A stretch of 49,665 nt of DNA from Desmonostoc geniculatum HA4340-LM1 (GTDB lineage: Bacteria; Cyanobacteriota; Cyanobacteriia; Cyanobacteriales; Nostocaceae), in assembly GCA_019359545.1 (NCBI GenBank), contig JAHHHB010000049.1, forward strand, positions 1 through 49,665, read 5' to 3'. Position 1 is the first letter of the stretch, and every line of letters starts with the position of its first letter. The notes under the pieces are model-generated. The model was not told the DNA's origin. It saw only the letters and a list, made by a program, of their open reading frames with translations, and did not search any database. This document shows, in pieces, positions 25,573 through 35,001 of this stretch. Made by a program: the position numbers and the translations under genes.

Positions 25573-26355
25573 ATGAATCCGTCATCACCCTCATCAACAA
25601 CAATTCATCGCCTAACTCGCCGCAATTTTATTGAATATGGTTCTATCTGCATTGCTAGCAGCTTGATTGCAGCTTGTACTAACAACAACCAACCGTCAAT
25701 TAACAGTTCTCGGTTGGACAAAGTTACATTTGGCACAAACTGGATAGCAGAAGCAGAACACGGCGGCTTTTACCAAGCAATCGCCACTGGTATTTACAAA
25801 GACTACAATTTAGATCTCACCATCAAAATGGGTGGTCTCTAGGTTGGCAGTGGTACTCAATTGTTGATGGGGGATGCGGTAGATTTCTTTATGGGTTATG
25901 GCATTGATGCCGTGAACGCCATCGCATAAGGTATTCCTAAAATCACAGTCGCAGCAATTTTTCAAAAAGATCCTTGGTGTCTCATTGCTCATCCCAACAG
26001 AGCAATTAAAACCTTGTCTGACCTCAAAGGCAAACCAATTTATGTCTCTGCTTCTGCTAATATTACCTATTGGCCTTTACTCGAAGCAAAGTATGGTTTT
26101 GCCGACTACTAAAAGCGTCCTTACAACTTTAATTCTGCTCCTTTTTTAACTCACAAAGAATCAGCCCAGCAAGGCTATATTACATCTGAACCCTTTGCCA
26201 TTCAAAAGCAGGGCGGTTTTGAACCAGTGGTATTTTTATTAGCAGATTATGGTTATCAAGCATATGCAACTACTATTGAAACCAAAAAATAACTCGTAGA
26301 AAAAAATCCAGATTTAGTACAGCGATTTGTTGATGCCTCAATTAAAGGTTGGTAT
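25573..26355 (+). pseudogene. ABC transporter substrate-binding lipoprotein (NMT1/THI5-like) with four in-frame stops
   Basis: The N-terminus has a twin-Arg-like RRNFIEYG and a lipobox LIAAC. Coding sense continues in one frame as VTFGTNWIAEAEHGGFYQA, FFMGYGIDAVNAIA, LSDLKGKPIYVSASANITYW and LVEKNPDLVQRFVDASIKGW. This is the NMT1-like family that binds pyrimidine precursors or nitrate/taurine-type solutes. Stops are at 25840 (TAG), 25927, 26110 and 26290 (TAA). No frameshift occurs over 780 bases. The frame is then cut at 26356 by a MITE-like end. No permease or ATPase gene is adjacent. Confidence 0.85.
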
Positions 26356-26377
26356 ATAGGACTCATATTTGATTTTT
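26356..26377. mobile_element. Solo MITE end
   Basis: The segment starting ATAGGACTCATATTTG resembles the left end of the element at 31211 (ATAGGACTACTATTTG). Its partner end was not found, so the element is truncated or rearranged. It ends the coding sense of the binding-protein pseudogene. Confidence 0.5.
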
Positions 26378-26489
26378 ACGAAGCTAGGTACACCTTTATT
26401 CCTTCTTCCCAGTAAAGAGTCCCCAATAAAGATGCCATAGGAGTTTAGTGAGCATGAGTGAGGTAATATAGATTTTGTGTAGGTATTAA

Positions 26490-27008
26490 TCAACACAGTT
26501 GACTTACCTTAGCTGCGAGTTCGGCGGGGTTCATATCTTCGTAATGTTCAAAAGGTTGGTGAATCCAGGGGTTATCGGGTAAGTAATCAACGTAGTAATC
26601 GGGTGCTATAACTGAGCAAGCTTTATACCACAGTACGGCGGTGCGAATTTCTTCAATGGGGAAATCAGTATTTTGTTTCAGCCAAGGAATAGTTTGCTGG
26701 AGTGTAATTCCAGAGTCTACTAAGTCATCCACTAAGAGAATCCGGGAACCTAATTTTTCATTGGTCATCGTCAAGTGGCGGGAGAAAATTAAATTACTTC
26801 TTTCTTGCTTGCCAGGACCGCTGTAAGATGAGGCTGCTAAAATTGCCAGGGGTTGATTATATATGCGGGAGAGAATATCTCCAATTCGTAGTCCTCCTCT
26901 GGCAAGACAGATAATTTGGTTAAATTGCCAACCAGATTGATAAATATGAATGGCCAGTTGTTCAATTTTTTGATGATAATCTGACCAAGAAACATAAAGG
27001 TCTGACAT
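26490..27008 (-). CDS. Purine-type phosphoribosyltransferase
   Basis: About 172 residues from ATG 27008 (MSDLYVSWSDYHQKI). Type I PRTase fold: IICLARGGLRIGDILSR (PPi loop), ILLVDDLVDSGITLQQ (PRPP-binding motif with both Asp) and a short C-terminal hood (PWIHQPFEHYED). The overall pattern resembles bacterial xanthine/hypoxanthine PRTases that salvage purines; base specificity cannot be read. Divergent from the transporter at 27081 with a 72-base gap, so both promoters lie there. Confidence 0.88.
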   Translation of the reverse strand: MSDLYVSWSDYHQKIEQLAIHIYQSGWQFNQIICLARGGLRIGDILSRIYNQPLAILAASSYSGPGKQERSNLIFSRHLTMTNEKLGSRILLVDDLVDSGITLQQTIPWLKQNTDFPIEEIRTAVLWYKACSVIAPDYYVDYLPDNPWIHQPFEHYEDMNPAELAAKVSQLC

Positions 27009-27080
27009 AAGTCTCACTTAAGTGGTAAACAGCTACTATTGAAGGCAAACGCAAACATTTTAGTATGAAGGCGAGTTATT

Positions 27081-28535
27081 ATGAATGATTCTGTTACTGA
27101 TGATGATGACCAAAGAAATCCTTTAGATAAAAAACTGGATTTTCAAACAAAATTAGCTTACGGTGCAGGAGATTTAGGACCGGCAATTACTGCAAATATT
27201 TCTGTTTTTTTTCTGCTGGTTTTTTTTACTAATGTTGCTGGGATACCAGCGGGTTTAGCTGGCAGTATTTTGATGATTGGCAAAATCTGGGATGGGGTAA
27301 ACGATCCGGTTGTCGGTTTTCTAACTGATAAAACGAAATCTCGTCGCTGGGGTCGTCGTCTTCCTTGGATGTTTTATGGGGCAATTCCCTTTGGAATTTT
27401 CTTTTTCTTGCAGTGGATTGTACCGCAATTTAGTGCAGAGCAGAGTAATAATATTTGGCCGTTGTTCTGGTATTACGTGGCCATTGGGGTGATATCTCAG
27501 GCGTTTTACACGGTTGTGAATTTGCCTTATACGGCGATGACTCCAGAATTAACTCAAGATTATGACGAACGCACTAGCCTTAATAGCTATCGGTTTACGT
27601 TTTCCATTGGTGGCAGCATTCTCTCGTTGATTTTAACGCAAATTGTTTTTTCTCGAATTAGCGATCGCCAGCAACAATATCTAGTTTTAGCAGCAATTTC
27701 TACGATAATTTCGATTTTAGGATTATATTGGTGCGTTTTTGGAGTCCGCGATCGCATTCTCGCTTTTGAGGCCAAACGCATCCAAATCGAGGAACCTCCA
27801 TCTCTCCCCTTCTTTCAACAGTTAAAAATTGTCTTTAGCAACAGACCTTTTTTATTTGTGATTGGTATATATCTTTTTTCTTGGCTAGGCGTCCAAGTCA
27901 CGGCCAGCATTATTCCCTATTTTGTAGTCGATTGTATGCGCCTCAAAGAATCAGATGTCCCCACAGTCATGATTGCAGTCCAAGGAACTGCTCTGGTGAT
28001 GCTATTTGTCTGGGGTGAATTAAGTAAAAAAGTCGGCAAAAAAGTTGTTTATTTTCTAGGAATGAGTTTATGGATTATGGCTGGTGCAGGATTATTTTTC
28101 TTGCAACCTGGTCAAATAGGTTTGATGTATTTTATGGCTGTGATGGCAGGTGTTGGTGTCTCCACAGCTTATCTAATTCCTTGGTCAATGATTCCAGATG
28201 TGATTGAATTAGATGAACTGCAAACTGGACAACGTAGAGAAGGCATTTTTTATGGTTTCATGGTTTTGCTACAAAAATTCGGTTTAGCTTTCGGGCTATT
28301 TTTAGTAGGAAATGCGTTGCAAATAGCCGGCTTTCAAGCGGCTGTCGCTGGACAAACTACACTACCGGTTCAACCGGAATCGGCACTGTTAGCTATTCGG
28401 ATTGCTGTTGGTCCTATACCGACAATTTGTTTGATTTTTGGCTTAATTTTAACGTATTTTTATCCAATTACCCGCGAAATGCACGCAGAAATTATGCTGA
28501 AACTTAAAGAACGGCAAGAGAATGGGGGCAGATAA
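27081..28535 (+). CDS. GPH-family (MFS-type) sodium/sugar symporter-like transporter
   Basis: 484 residues with about 12 transmembrane helices. The glycoside-pentoside-hexuronide family marks are clear: KLAYGAGDLGPAI, KIWDGVNDPVVGFLTDKTKS, RRWGRRLPWMFYGAIPFG and IPWSMIPDVIELDELQTGQR, then REGIFYGF. The substrate is unknown; family members carry sugars or sugar-like solutes with Na+ or H+. A GAAGGCGAG site precedes ATG 27081. Complete, no neighbour suggests the substrate. Confidence 0.9.
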   Translation: MNDSVTDDDDQRNPLDKKLDFQTKLAYGAGDLGPAITANISVFFLLVFFTNVAGIPAGLAGSILMIGKIWDGVNDPVVGFLTDKTKSRRWGRRLPWMFYGAIPFGIFFFLQWIVPQFSAEQSNNIWPLFWYYVAIGVISQAFYTVVNLPYTAMTPELTQDYDERTSLNSYRFTFSIGGSILSLILTQIVFSRISDRQQQYLVLAAISTIISILGLYWCVFGVRDRILAFEAKRIQIEEPPSLPFFQQLKIVFSNRPFLFVIGIYLFSWLGVQVTASIIPYFVVDCMRLKESDVPTVMIAVQGTALVMLFVWGELSKKVGKKVVYFLGMSLWIMAGAGLFFLQPGQIGLMYFMAVMAGVGVSTAYLIPWSMIPDVIELDELQTGQRREGIFYGFMVLLQKFGLAFGLFLVGNALQIAGFQAAVAGQTTLPVQPESALLAIRIAVGPIPTICLIFGLILTYFYPITREMHAEIMLKLKERQENGGR

Positions 28536-28570
28536 GAGAACGCCAGAATCAGGGCGAATGCAAGTAAATT

Positions 28571-29611
28571 TTAGGCTATCTTCACTGACACTCTTTTCTC
28601 AGCTTCATCTACCTGAATCTGCGCCAATCCAAATTGTTGAATTACCCCAGCATTCGTAGTCAAATGACTACTCACCTCAGCTACCCGGTAATGACTCTCT
28701 TGTGAAGCTAAAGCAGCGGGCAATAATAGTTGATCTCCTAAGTGTTCATCCACAGGTGCGCCTGTGTGATGAAACTCAAGCAGTTGCTGACAAGCAATTT
28801 CTGCAACTGTCTCCGCTGATAACTGCAAACGCCCAAACCCACCAAAACCAGCTAAACTGTTCTGATACTCAGCAGTGAGGAAAATACCCGCCCCAGGTGC
28901 AACACCTTTTTCTCGTGATGCTTTTACAGCAACTTTTAAATGGGCTTCTCTTAATAAATTTTCGGCACGATTTGCCATCCTTTGAGGAATATGAGAAGGT
29001 AATTCTGTCACTACAGCAACTCCGCGCACTTGCTGTAAATTTCCCCGTTCCAACAAATTGATTCCACCGAGTTGACAACCGCCAGTGACTTGCAACTCTA
29101 TTTCTCCACCACCTTGGGGATACCACCCCCAAGCGCCTAACTTGACTTTTGCTTCTACTCCCATGCGTTGCAATATCCGCAGATAAACTTGCTCAATGTA
29201 TGTGACTGTGGGGCTAAAGTTTACATGAGTTCCGCCTTTGAGTGTGACGCGGGAATTGCCAGGTGCTAGCGCCAAAGGCAAGAGAATTGTCTGGAGAATG
29301 AGAGCGATCGCACCCGCAGAACCACCAGGTTGTGCTTTACTAACATCAAAGGTATAAGTTCCAGCTTGCACAGGACTACCTGGGATGAATTCCATCTGCG
29401 TTGAACCCAAAGCATCACCCCATAGTTGGGCATTACAAATTCTAGCTGCTGCACGAACGGCTGTTAAATGCTGTGGTGCTAATCCTGGCTTTTTGCGTCC
29501 GGCGCGAATACCTGCAATCCGTATGGGTTCGCCAGTGATAGCGGCTAGACTTATGGAAGTGCGAAGAACTTGTCCGCCTCCCTCTCCGTAAGAACCATCA
29601 ATTTCAATCAT
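28571..29611 (-). CDS. rtcA: RNA 3'-terminal phosphate cyclase
   Basis: About 346 residues. I choose ATG 29611 because MIEIDGSYGEGGGQVLRT is the family start; the longer frame from 29647 adds 12 unrelated residues. Further motifs: GRKKPGLAPQHLTAVRA, GTYTFDVSKAQPGGSAGAIA, GWYPQGGGEIELQV and HTGAPVDEHLGDQLLLPA, with His of DEHLGDQ as the adenylated nucleophile. RtcA converts RNA 3'-phosphates to 2',3'-cyclic phosphates using ATP, in RNA repair or processing. No rtcB or rtcR is in the window. Forward frames over it are shadows. Confidence 0.95.
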   Translation of the reverse strand: MIEIDGSYGEGGGQVLRTSISLAAITGEPIRIAGIRAGRKKPGLAPQHLTAVRAAARICNAQLWGDALGSTQMEFIPGSPVQAGTYTFDVSKAQPGGSAGAIALILQTILLPLALAPGNSRVTLKGGTHVNFSPTVTYIEQVYLRILQRMGVEAKVKLGAWGWYPQGGGEIELQVTGGCQLGGINLLERGNLQQVRGVAVVTELPSHIPQRMANRAENLLREAHLKVAVKASREKGVAPGAGIFLTAEYQNSLAGFGGFGRLQLSAETVAEIACQQLLEFHHTGAPVDEHLGDQLLLPAALASQESHYRVAEVSSHLTTNAGVIQQFGLAQIQVDEAEKRVSVKIA

Positions 29612-29659
29612 GGGTGATTTTGGGATGTTGTTTTGGGTTCTACCCACAGAATATTTAGA

Positions 29660-29827
29660 ATCAGAATTCAGAATTCAGAATTCAGAATTCTGAATTTAGA
29701 ATACTTCAATTTTTACAACAGATTTTGAGAAGCGTAAAGTACACAAACTAGGGCTGTTAGCCAAGTATCAAACCTGTTTTACGTCTGAATTCTGATTCCT
29801 GAATTCTGACTCCTGAATTCTGACTTC
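29660..29827. repeat. GAATTC-type repeats between rtcA and the oxidoreductase gene
   Basis: 29660-29702 (AGAATTC units) and 29783-29826 (TGAATTCTGA units) are in opposite sense and can pair with each other, forming a large imperfect hairpin in the spacer. Confidence 0.8.
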
Positions 29828-31162
29828 TCAATTGAGAACTTTGCTTTTACCAGGGTTCATTAATCCATAGGGGTCTACTATTTCCTTAAATTTTAACTGC
29901 TCAGGATCGATAGCTTTTCTGCCCCCCTCTTCAATAATATAGGTGTGAGGATTGGCAATACCCACGCCCTGTTCTTCGTGATAGCGAATAATTTCATTGA
30001 GACGTTCTTCTGTGGTGTAGCGGACGAGTTGCAAACCACCAGGAAGTACGGCACCATTGACGCGAAAAAATTCTAAATGCATCATCACTTCATCGCCAAA
30101 ATGATTGTACATCTGCTCTATAAGTTGCAGACTTTTACCTGCAGGAAACATACTTTGTAAGTAGGTGATTCCAGTGTCTACAGTCTGGGCGTGTAAGGTG
30201 GTGTGGTTCCAGGTAAATTCTGCTAAATGTGTACCTTTTGCTGCTTCTTGGGCTGGTTTTTCATAAGTAATCTGGCCGCCGTATTGCTGCACTAAACCGG
30301 GTAATAATTCTAAACTCGGTTCGGCAATTATCAAAAATACCGCATGAGTACCTTCGGGAATGTATTGTTGTAAGGCGTGAAAGTATTGGGGAATTGGGGA
30401 TGCAAAGACGGAAATCAATTTCTTAATCATGCCATCGGCACTGCCAAGTGCATGACCAAACTTTGTTGCCGTCATAAAGTCGTCAAAGGTGACGATGACT
30501 TCTGCCCAAGGATAAGCTGGTCCTAGAGGAATTTCCACTTCGGTGATGATGCCGTTAATACCCCAAGCATGATTCACCTTTTGTACATCGTCTCCCCGTA
30601 ATTCGATCGCACGGGGTTCATCTTCTAAAGTTACCACTCGCAGTGCCAAGATATTACCGCGATCGCGTAACGCTCCATATTGTACCGAGCCAATACCCCC
30701 ACTCCCCCCAGCAATAAATCCGCCAATTGTGGCTGTGCGGTAAGTCGAAGGTGCCATACGAATTTCCCAACCGATTTCTCGTGTTTTTTTATCTATAGCT
30801 GCCAACTTTATCCCGGCTTCTACCCGCGCCACTCCCGGCTTCACCCAAAGAATCTCTTGCATCCGCGTCATATCTAAAATTACGCCACCATGCAACGGTA
30901 CGCATTGCCCATAATTCCCAGTCCCAGCGCCCCGCACAGTTAAGGGGACGCGGTATTTCGCACAAGCAGCTGCAACTTTTAAAACCTCTGCTTCATTCAC
31001 GGGACGCACCGCAATATCTCCTACTTTTCCCTCTAATTTCGGTACAAGTACCGGGCTAAAGGTGTGATAATCCTGGGATAATTTTGCCACTTGGGTCGGG
31101 TCAGTGATAATTTCTATACCTTCTAAAGAATCAATTAGTGTATTTAAGTTGGTTGTCGTCAT
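29828..31162 (-). CDS. FAD-binding oxidoreductase (GlcD-like, VAO/PCMH fold)
   Basis: 444 residues. FAD_binding_4 domain in the N-terminal half: RPVNEAEVLKVAAACAKYRV, PLTVRGAGTGNYGQCVPLHG, VEAGIKLAAIDKKTREIGWE, STYRTATIGGFIAGGSGGIG and VQYGALRDRGN. The C-terminal half (about 210-444) is the substrate/cap domain ending VDPYGLMNPGKSK, typical of glycolate/lactate-dehydrogenase-like flavoproteins. It probably oxidises a 2-hydroxy acid in the cytosol; no iron-sulfur partner gene (glcF-like) is nearby. Start ATG 31162. Complete. Confidence 0.9.
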   Translation of the reverse strand: MTTTNLNTLIDSLEGIEIITDPTQVAKLSQDYHTFSPVLVPKLEGKVGDIAVRPVNEAEVLKVAAACAKYRVPLTVRGAGTGNYGQCVPLHGGVILDMTRMQEILWVKPGVARVEAGIKLAAIDKKTREIGWEIRMAPSTYRTATIGGFIAGGSGGIGSVQYGALRDRGNILALRVVTLEDEPRAIELRGDDVQKVNHAWGINGIITEVEIPLGPAYPWAEVIVTFDDFMTATKFGHALGSADGMIKKLISVFASPIPQYFHALQQYIPEGTHAVFLIIAEPSLELLPGLVQQYGGQITYEKPAQEAAKGTHLAEFTWNHTTLHAQTVDTGITYLQSMFPAGKSLQLIEQMYNHFGDEVMMHLEFFRVNGAVLPGGLQLVRYTTEERLNEIIRYHEEQGVGIANPHTYIIEEGGRKAIDPEQLKFKEIVDPYGLMNPGKSKVLN

Positions 31163-31210
31163 AAGTTATTATTTTTTTTCCAAAGGTTTTTGAACTGATT
31201 CAAGACAAAT

Positions 31211-31319
31211 ATAGGACTACTATTTGATTTTTGAACAGATACGTAGGGTGCGTGATAACGCACCCTACAAATACTTAATGTTGTTCAAAAATCAAACCGG
31301 ATTCCTATAGTAGTCCTAT
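31211..31319. mobile_element. MITE-like element with nested palindrome, upstream of psbA
   Basis: Ends ATAGGACTACTA (31211) and TAGTAGTCCTAT (31308-31319) are inverted repeats, as are TTTGATTTTTGAAC and GTTCAAAAATCAAA further in; the right arm has about ten extra bases. In the middle lies a hairpin with 11-base arms GTAGGGTGCGT and ACGCACCCTAC (31243-31268). The rest up to 31614 shows no gene and should carry the psbA promoter. Confidence 0.75.
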
Positions 31320-31599
31320 AGAGTGGTTTCTGACATCGCTGTTCACCAGTGGGGTAGCCCGCAGGAAATAGATCTATTTTCCTCACAAGTTCCTCAAATT
31401 CTTTTTCTAACTTCAAAATAGAGATGCTCAACTATTACTTTAATGAGCTTGATAATTCATTGCCTTTTTCATAATACTCCTGTTGTACGCTGGTCGTAAT
31501 TATCACTAATATTTTTACGATATGTGTCATATACAATCAGCCAGATCGATTGAGAAAAAGGCAGATTCAGCAACACCAAAATTTGAACTTGGAGTTACT

Positions 31600-31605
31600 T
31601 AGGAG
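31600..31605 (+). promoter_or_regulatory. Shine-Dalgarno site of the divergent psbA
   Basis: TAGGAG lies nine bases before GTG 31615 and supports the GTG start; no ATG occurs at the expected place. Confidence 0.75.
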
Positions 31606-31614
31606 CTACAGTTC

Positions 31615-32685
31615 GTGAATACCATTGTTCAACCTCAAAGAGAATTTAATTTTTTTGATTTCTGGGATAGTTTTTGTAGCTGGATTACTAGCACAGAAAA
31701 TCGGATTTACATCGGCTGGTTTGGTGTGTTGATGATTCCCACCTTGCTGGCGGCCACCACCTGTTTTATTTTGGCTTTTATTGCCGCTCCCAGTGTAGAT
31801 ATGGATGGCATCCGTGAGCCAATCATGGGTTCACTGATGGATGGTAATAACTTAATTACAGCCGCAGTTGTGCCGACATCCGCCGCTATTGGTTTGCATT
31901 TTTATCCTATCTGGGAAGCTGCATCAATGGATGAATGGCTCTACAATGGTGGGCCATATCAGTTGATTGTGCTGCATTTTCTCATTGGTATTTGGTGCTT
32001 GTTAGGCCGATTTTGGGAATTGAGTTATCGTTTAGGAATGCGACCCTGGACAGCAATTGCCTATTCTGCACCCGCCATCGCCGCTACTTCCGTTTTGCTA
32101 GTTTATCCCATTGGTCAAGGTAGTTTTTCTGATGGTTTACCTTTGGGAATTGCTGGGACTTTCCAGTTTATGTTAGCTTTCCAAGGGGATCATAATATCC
32201 TCATGCACCCGTTCCATATGTTGGGTGTAGCAGGTATATTTGGCGGCGCACTGTTGAGTTCTTTGCATGGTTCTTTGGTGACTTCAACGCTAATTCGGAA
32301 TACCAATGAAAATGAATCAATTAATGCCGGATATAAGTTGAGTCAGCAGAAATTTACCTACAATTATTTGGCAGGACACTATAGTTTCTTGGGACGGTTG
32401 TTGATTCCTACCTTTGCTAGCAAAAATCATCGCGGGTTCCATTTTTTATTAGCAGCATTGCCAACGGTAGGTATTTGGTTTGCAGCGATGGGTGTATGTT
32501 CGATGGCATTTAATATCAATGGCTTGAACTTTAATCATTCCATCTTAGATAGTCGAGGTGAAGTAATTAGAACCAACGCTGATATACTGAATCGTGCCAA
32601 TCTTGGTATAAGTGCAATGCACGCTCCTAATGTCCATAATTTTCCTTTGGTTCTGTCTAGTGGTCAATCTATTCCAGTTAGTTAA
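31615..32685 (+). CDS. psbA: Divergent photosystem II D1 protein (rogue/sentinel D1 type)
   Basis: 356 residues, GTG start. It is D1 over its length: [58 protein letters not shown]. In standard D1 numbering it keeps Asp61, Tyr161 (YZ), Asp170, His190, His198 (P680), His215, His272, His332 and His337. It changes Glu189 to Asp, Glu333 to Ala (MHAPN), Asp342 to Val and Ala344 to Ser (FPLVLSS), and Glu130 to Phe (GRFWELS). Loss of Glu333, Asp342 and the Ala344 C-terminus means it can hardly bind a normal Mn4CaO5 cluster. The tail after 344 is half the usual length. It lacks the Gln-Asp pair I recall for chlorophyll f synthase, so a rogue D1 is the better call; such proteins are linked to non-oxygen-evolving PSII at night or low oxygen. 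Confidence 0.9.
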   Translation: MNTIVQPQREFNFFDFWDSFCSWITSTENRIYIGWFGVLMIPTLLAATTCFILAFIAAPSVDMDGIREPIMGSLMDGNNLITAAVVPTSAAIGLHFYPIWEAASMDEWLYNGGPYQLIVLHFLIGIWCLLGRFWELSYRLGMRPWTAIAYSAPAIAATSVLLVYPIGQGSFSDGLPLGIAGTFQFMLAFQGDHNILMHPFHMLGVAGIFGGALLSSLHGSLVTSTLIRNTNENESINAGYKLSQQKFTYNYLAGHYSFLGRLLIPTFASKNHRGFHFLLAALPTVGIWFAAMGVCSMAFNINGLNFNHSILDSRGEVIRTNADILNRANLGISAMHAPNVHNFPLVLSSGQSIPVS

Positions 32686-32879
32686 AGATTGCAGATCTCG
32701 ATTTTTATAGTTGTTTTCAACCTGCCTGTAATTCTGGAATGATTCTAAGGGCAGGTTTTTGTTATCTTCAGTTAAAGCAGAAGTCATAATTCATGAATAA
32801 AACAATTTTAATACCTGGCTTTGGGACTTAGTTTATGTGCTTAATTAACTGGGAATATGCTGTAGTAGCTAAACTTAAA

Positions 32880-34268
32880 TCAAACCAAAGGTAACATAAT
32901 TTCAAATTCAGTCCCCATACCTGGTTGGGAACGTAAATTGAATTTACCTCCATGTTTCACGGTTATAATTCGATAACTTACTGCTAAGCTAGTCTCTTTA
33001 CCATTTTTTGTTTCCCAAGAAAAAGACTCCATAATTTGCTGTAGCAATTCTTGTGACATTCCAGGGCCATTGTCAGTAATGCGAATTAATATCCAACGAG
33101 AATCTGGTGCATTTGGTTTACTTGGTTTCTGTGAAATAACTTCTGTACTAATCTTGATTCGGGGTTTTTGAAGAGTTTTTGTATCTTCTAGATACAACTG
33201 CTGTCGCACTGCTTCATTGAGTAAGGTATCCACAGCTTCGCTTAAAATATTTATTAAAACCTGATTTAACTGTCCCATAAAGCAATACACTGGTGGCAGT
33301 TGTCCATAAGATTTGATGATTTCAATTTCTCCTTGAATCCGGCTATTAATTAATAAAATAAGATTATCGATACAGGCATGTAAATCTACAGGTTTGGGAT
33401 AAAGTTCATCGAGATGACAAAAGTTTTGCAAACTGGTGACAAGCCTTTTTAATCTTTCGGCTCCAGTCCGGATACTTGCAAGCGATCGCAATAAATCTTG
33501 TTCTAAAAAATCAAATTCAATTTCTTCTTTGATTTGGTTAATCGTCTGGGAAGCTGATGGCAATTCTCGATCGTAAGCCGCTATTAATTTGAGTAAGTCT
33601 TGGCTGTAAGTTGAGACGTAAGTTATGTTGCCCCAAATAAAACCCACGGGGTCTAAAATTTCGTGTACTACCCCATCCACTAAACGCCCCAGATTCGCCA
33701 TTTTATCATTTTGAATCATTTGGGCTTGGCTGCGTTCATATCGCACGAAATTTTTGATGCCGCGAATTTGCCAAGAAATAAAATTTAATTCTTGCACATC
33801 TAATAATCTGTGATCGCCAGCAGCAGTTTGCACTACAATTGGCTCTGATAATAATTCTGGCGATCGCTTTAAGCTCAGTTGCATCGCAATTAAAATCAAT
33901 GTCGTCTCCGCAAGCAGCAAAATCGGTGTCCGTGCATACCCGTAGAGAACGCCTAATGGTTGCTGAACAAACAACTCTTGCCCATAGGGGCGAATTAAAA
34001 ATTCTAACAGTCGTCGCCGCGAAATCATTCCTACGAACTTTCCCTGTTCTACCAAAATTACTCCTGGTAGCAGGGGATATTTTTCTAAAAAACTAGCCAC
34101 TTCCGTACCAGTGCAGTTAATTTCCACCGAGAAGTTGTACATTGGTAGTTCTTGGAGGGTTGAATCTAAACTGAGATTGCGATCGCTACCCTCAGACAAA
34201 AATGGCGGTGAGATTTGACGACAACTGAATTCTTCTGGCACTAGACACCCTGATTTTGACAAAGACAA
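32880..34268 (-). CDS. Sensor histidine kinase with degenerate ATP-binding boxes
   Basis: 462 residues. The N-terminal 170 residues contain a CBS-like piece (LLPGVILVEQGKFVGMISRR) and no transmembrane helix. H-box: GRLVDGVVHEILDPVGFIWG (His202). HATPase: LNQVLINILSEAVDTL, ITDNGPGMSQELL and GMGTEFEIMLP. The N-box Asn that holds Mg is Glu here (LSEAVD), and the G2 box, usually GTGLGL, reads KETSLAV. Autophosphorylation may be weak or absent; it might act as a phosphatase or a partner kinase. No response regulator lies next to it. The frame starts with TTG 34268; GTG 34241 is an alternative. It is convergent with psbA. Confidence 0.85.
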   Translation of the reverse strand: MSLSKSGCLVPEEFSCRQISPPFLSEGSDRNLSLDSTLQELPMYNFSVEINCTGTEVASFLEKYPLLPGVILVEQGKFVGMISRRRLLEFLIRPYGQELFVQQPLGVLYGYARTPILLLAETTLILIAMQLSLKRSPELLSEPIVVQTAAGDHRLLDVQELNFISWQIRGIKNFVRYERSQAQMIQNDKMANLGRLVDGVVHEILDPVGFIWGNITYVSTYSQDLLKLIAAYDRELPSASQTINQIKEEIEFDFLEQDLLRSLASIRTGAERLKRLVTSLQNFCHLDELYPKPVDLHACIDNLILLINSRIQGEIEIIKSYGQLPPVYCFMGQLNQVLINILSEAVDTLLNEAVRQQLYLEDTKTLQKPRIKISTEVISQKPSKPNAPDSRWILIRITDNGPGMSQELLQQIMESFSWETKNGKETSLAVSYRIITVKHGGKFNLRSQPGMGTEFEIMLPLV

Positions 34269-35001
34269 GTCAACAATAAGCTAATATCTTAACCTCTGTC
34301 ATTAATCAAAAGGGAGTGGGGAGATGGGGAGAGGTAAAGATGGGGGGACATCCCAAAGCAAGAGAAATTGAGGATAAGGGGAAAGACTTGTTACAAGTTG
34401 TCTTTTTGTCTGTTTGTCCTCTCATCTCTTTGAAGTTCTAATCTAAGGAAACCCGAAGTTTTGACTTCTCTGCTCAACTCCCCATTGTTATCTGCTAGAA
34501 TTTGCTCTTGCCTTTTTAAAGTTTTTGTAGTAAAAAGTCAACCAAAGCTCAAATGATATTTTGCCAAAACTAGCTATAGCTATTGGCTACTAGTCATTGG
34601 GCATGGGGCATTAACAAAGGACAAAGAGCGATCCCCAAATGTTGAATAACTGTAAATCCTTGATGAAAATATAGCCCAGCTAATATCTGATCGCTAGAAA
34701 ATACTGTAAGTATAAACATAGGGAAATTTCAAATCATCCATGCAGGTACTTGCCCCCTAGAATCGGAACAATTTCTGAACTTAGACAATCTTACGAATGG
34801 TCATCATCAGTAAATGCACTCAGATAAATATCACTATCTCCTTTGAATCAAAGGTTTGCAGCGCTTAAACGTTACTTAAAACCGCAGGGTAGCTTGTTAT
34901 TGAAATGATGTTTAATTTTTCCGAACTGCTTTTGATCCCCATTTCGATAGAATTACTAGGCAGAACCCTAAAACTCAAAACCGCTTTTGACAGCGACGCC
35001 C
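34269..35001. other. Long intergenic region upstream of the permease gene
   Basis: About 730 bases. It carries short G-rich repeats near 34312-34345 (GGGGAGATGGGGAG) and a GGGCATG piece near 34600. No convincing ORF (a short forward frame from 34905 runs into the permease gene in another phase), no riboswitch that I can recognise, and no strong hairpin. Confidence 0.5.

Noticed and set aside
25840..26292. Stop-codon reassignment or programmed readthrough in the binding-protein gene
   Set aside because: Other genes in the window end normally at TAA and TAG; a pseudogene is the simpler explanation.
31615..32685. Chlorophyll f synthase (ChlF) instead of rogue D1
   Set aside because: The Gln-Asp pair I recall as the ChlF mark is Phe-Trp here, Tyr161 and Asp170 are kept, and no far-red light (FaRLiP) genes are nearby. 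Phylogeny could still overturn this.
34269..35001. Riboswitch upstream of the permease gene
   Set aside because: I looked for a conserved cobalamin-type or other riboswitch core and found none by eye; a covariance search would be needed.
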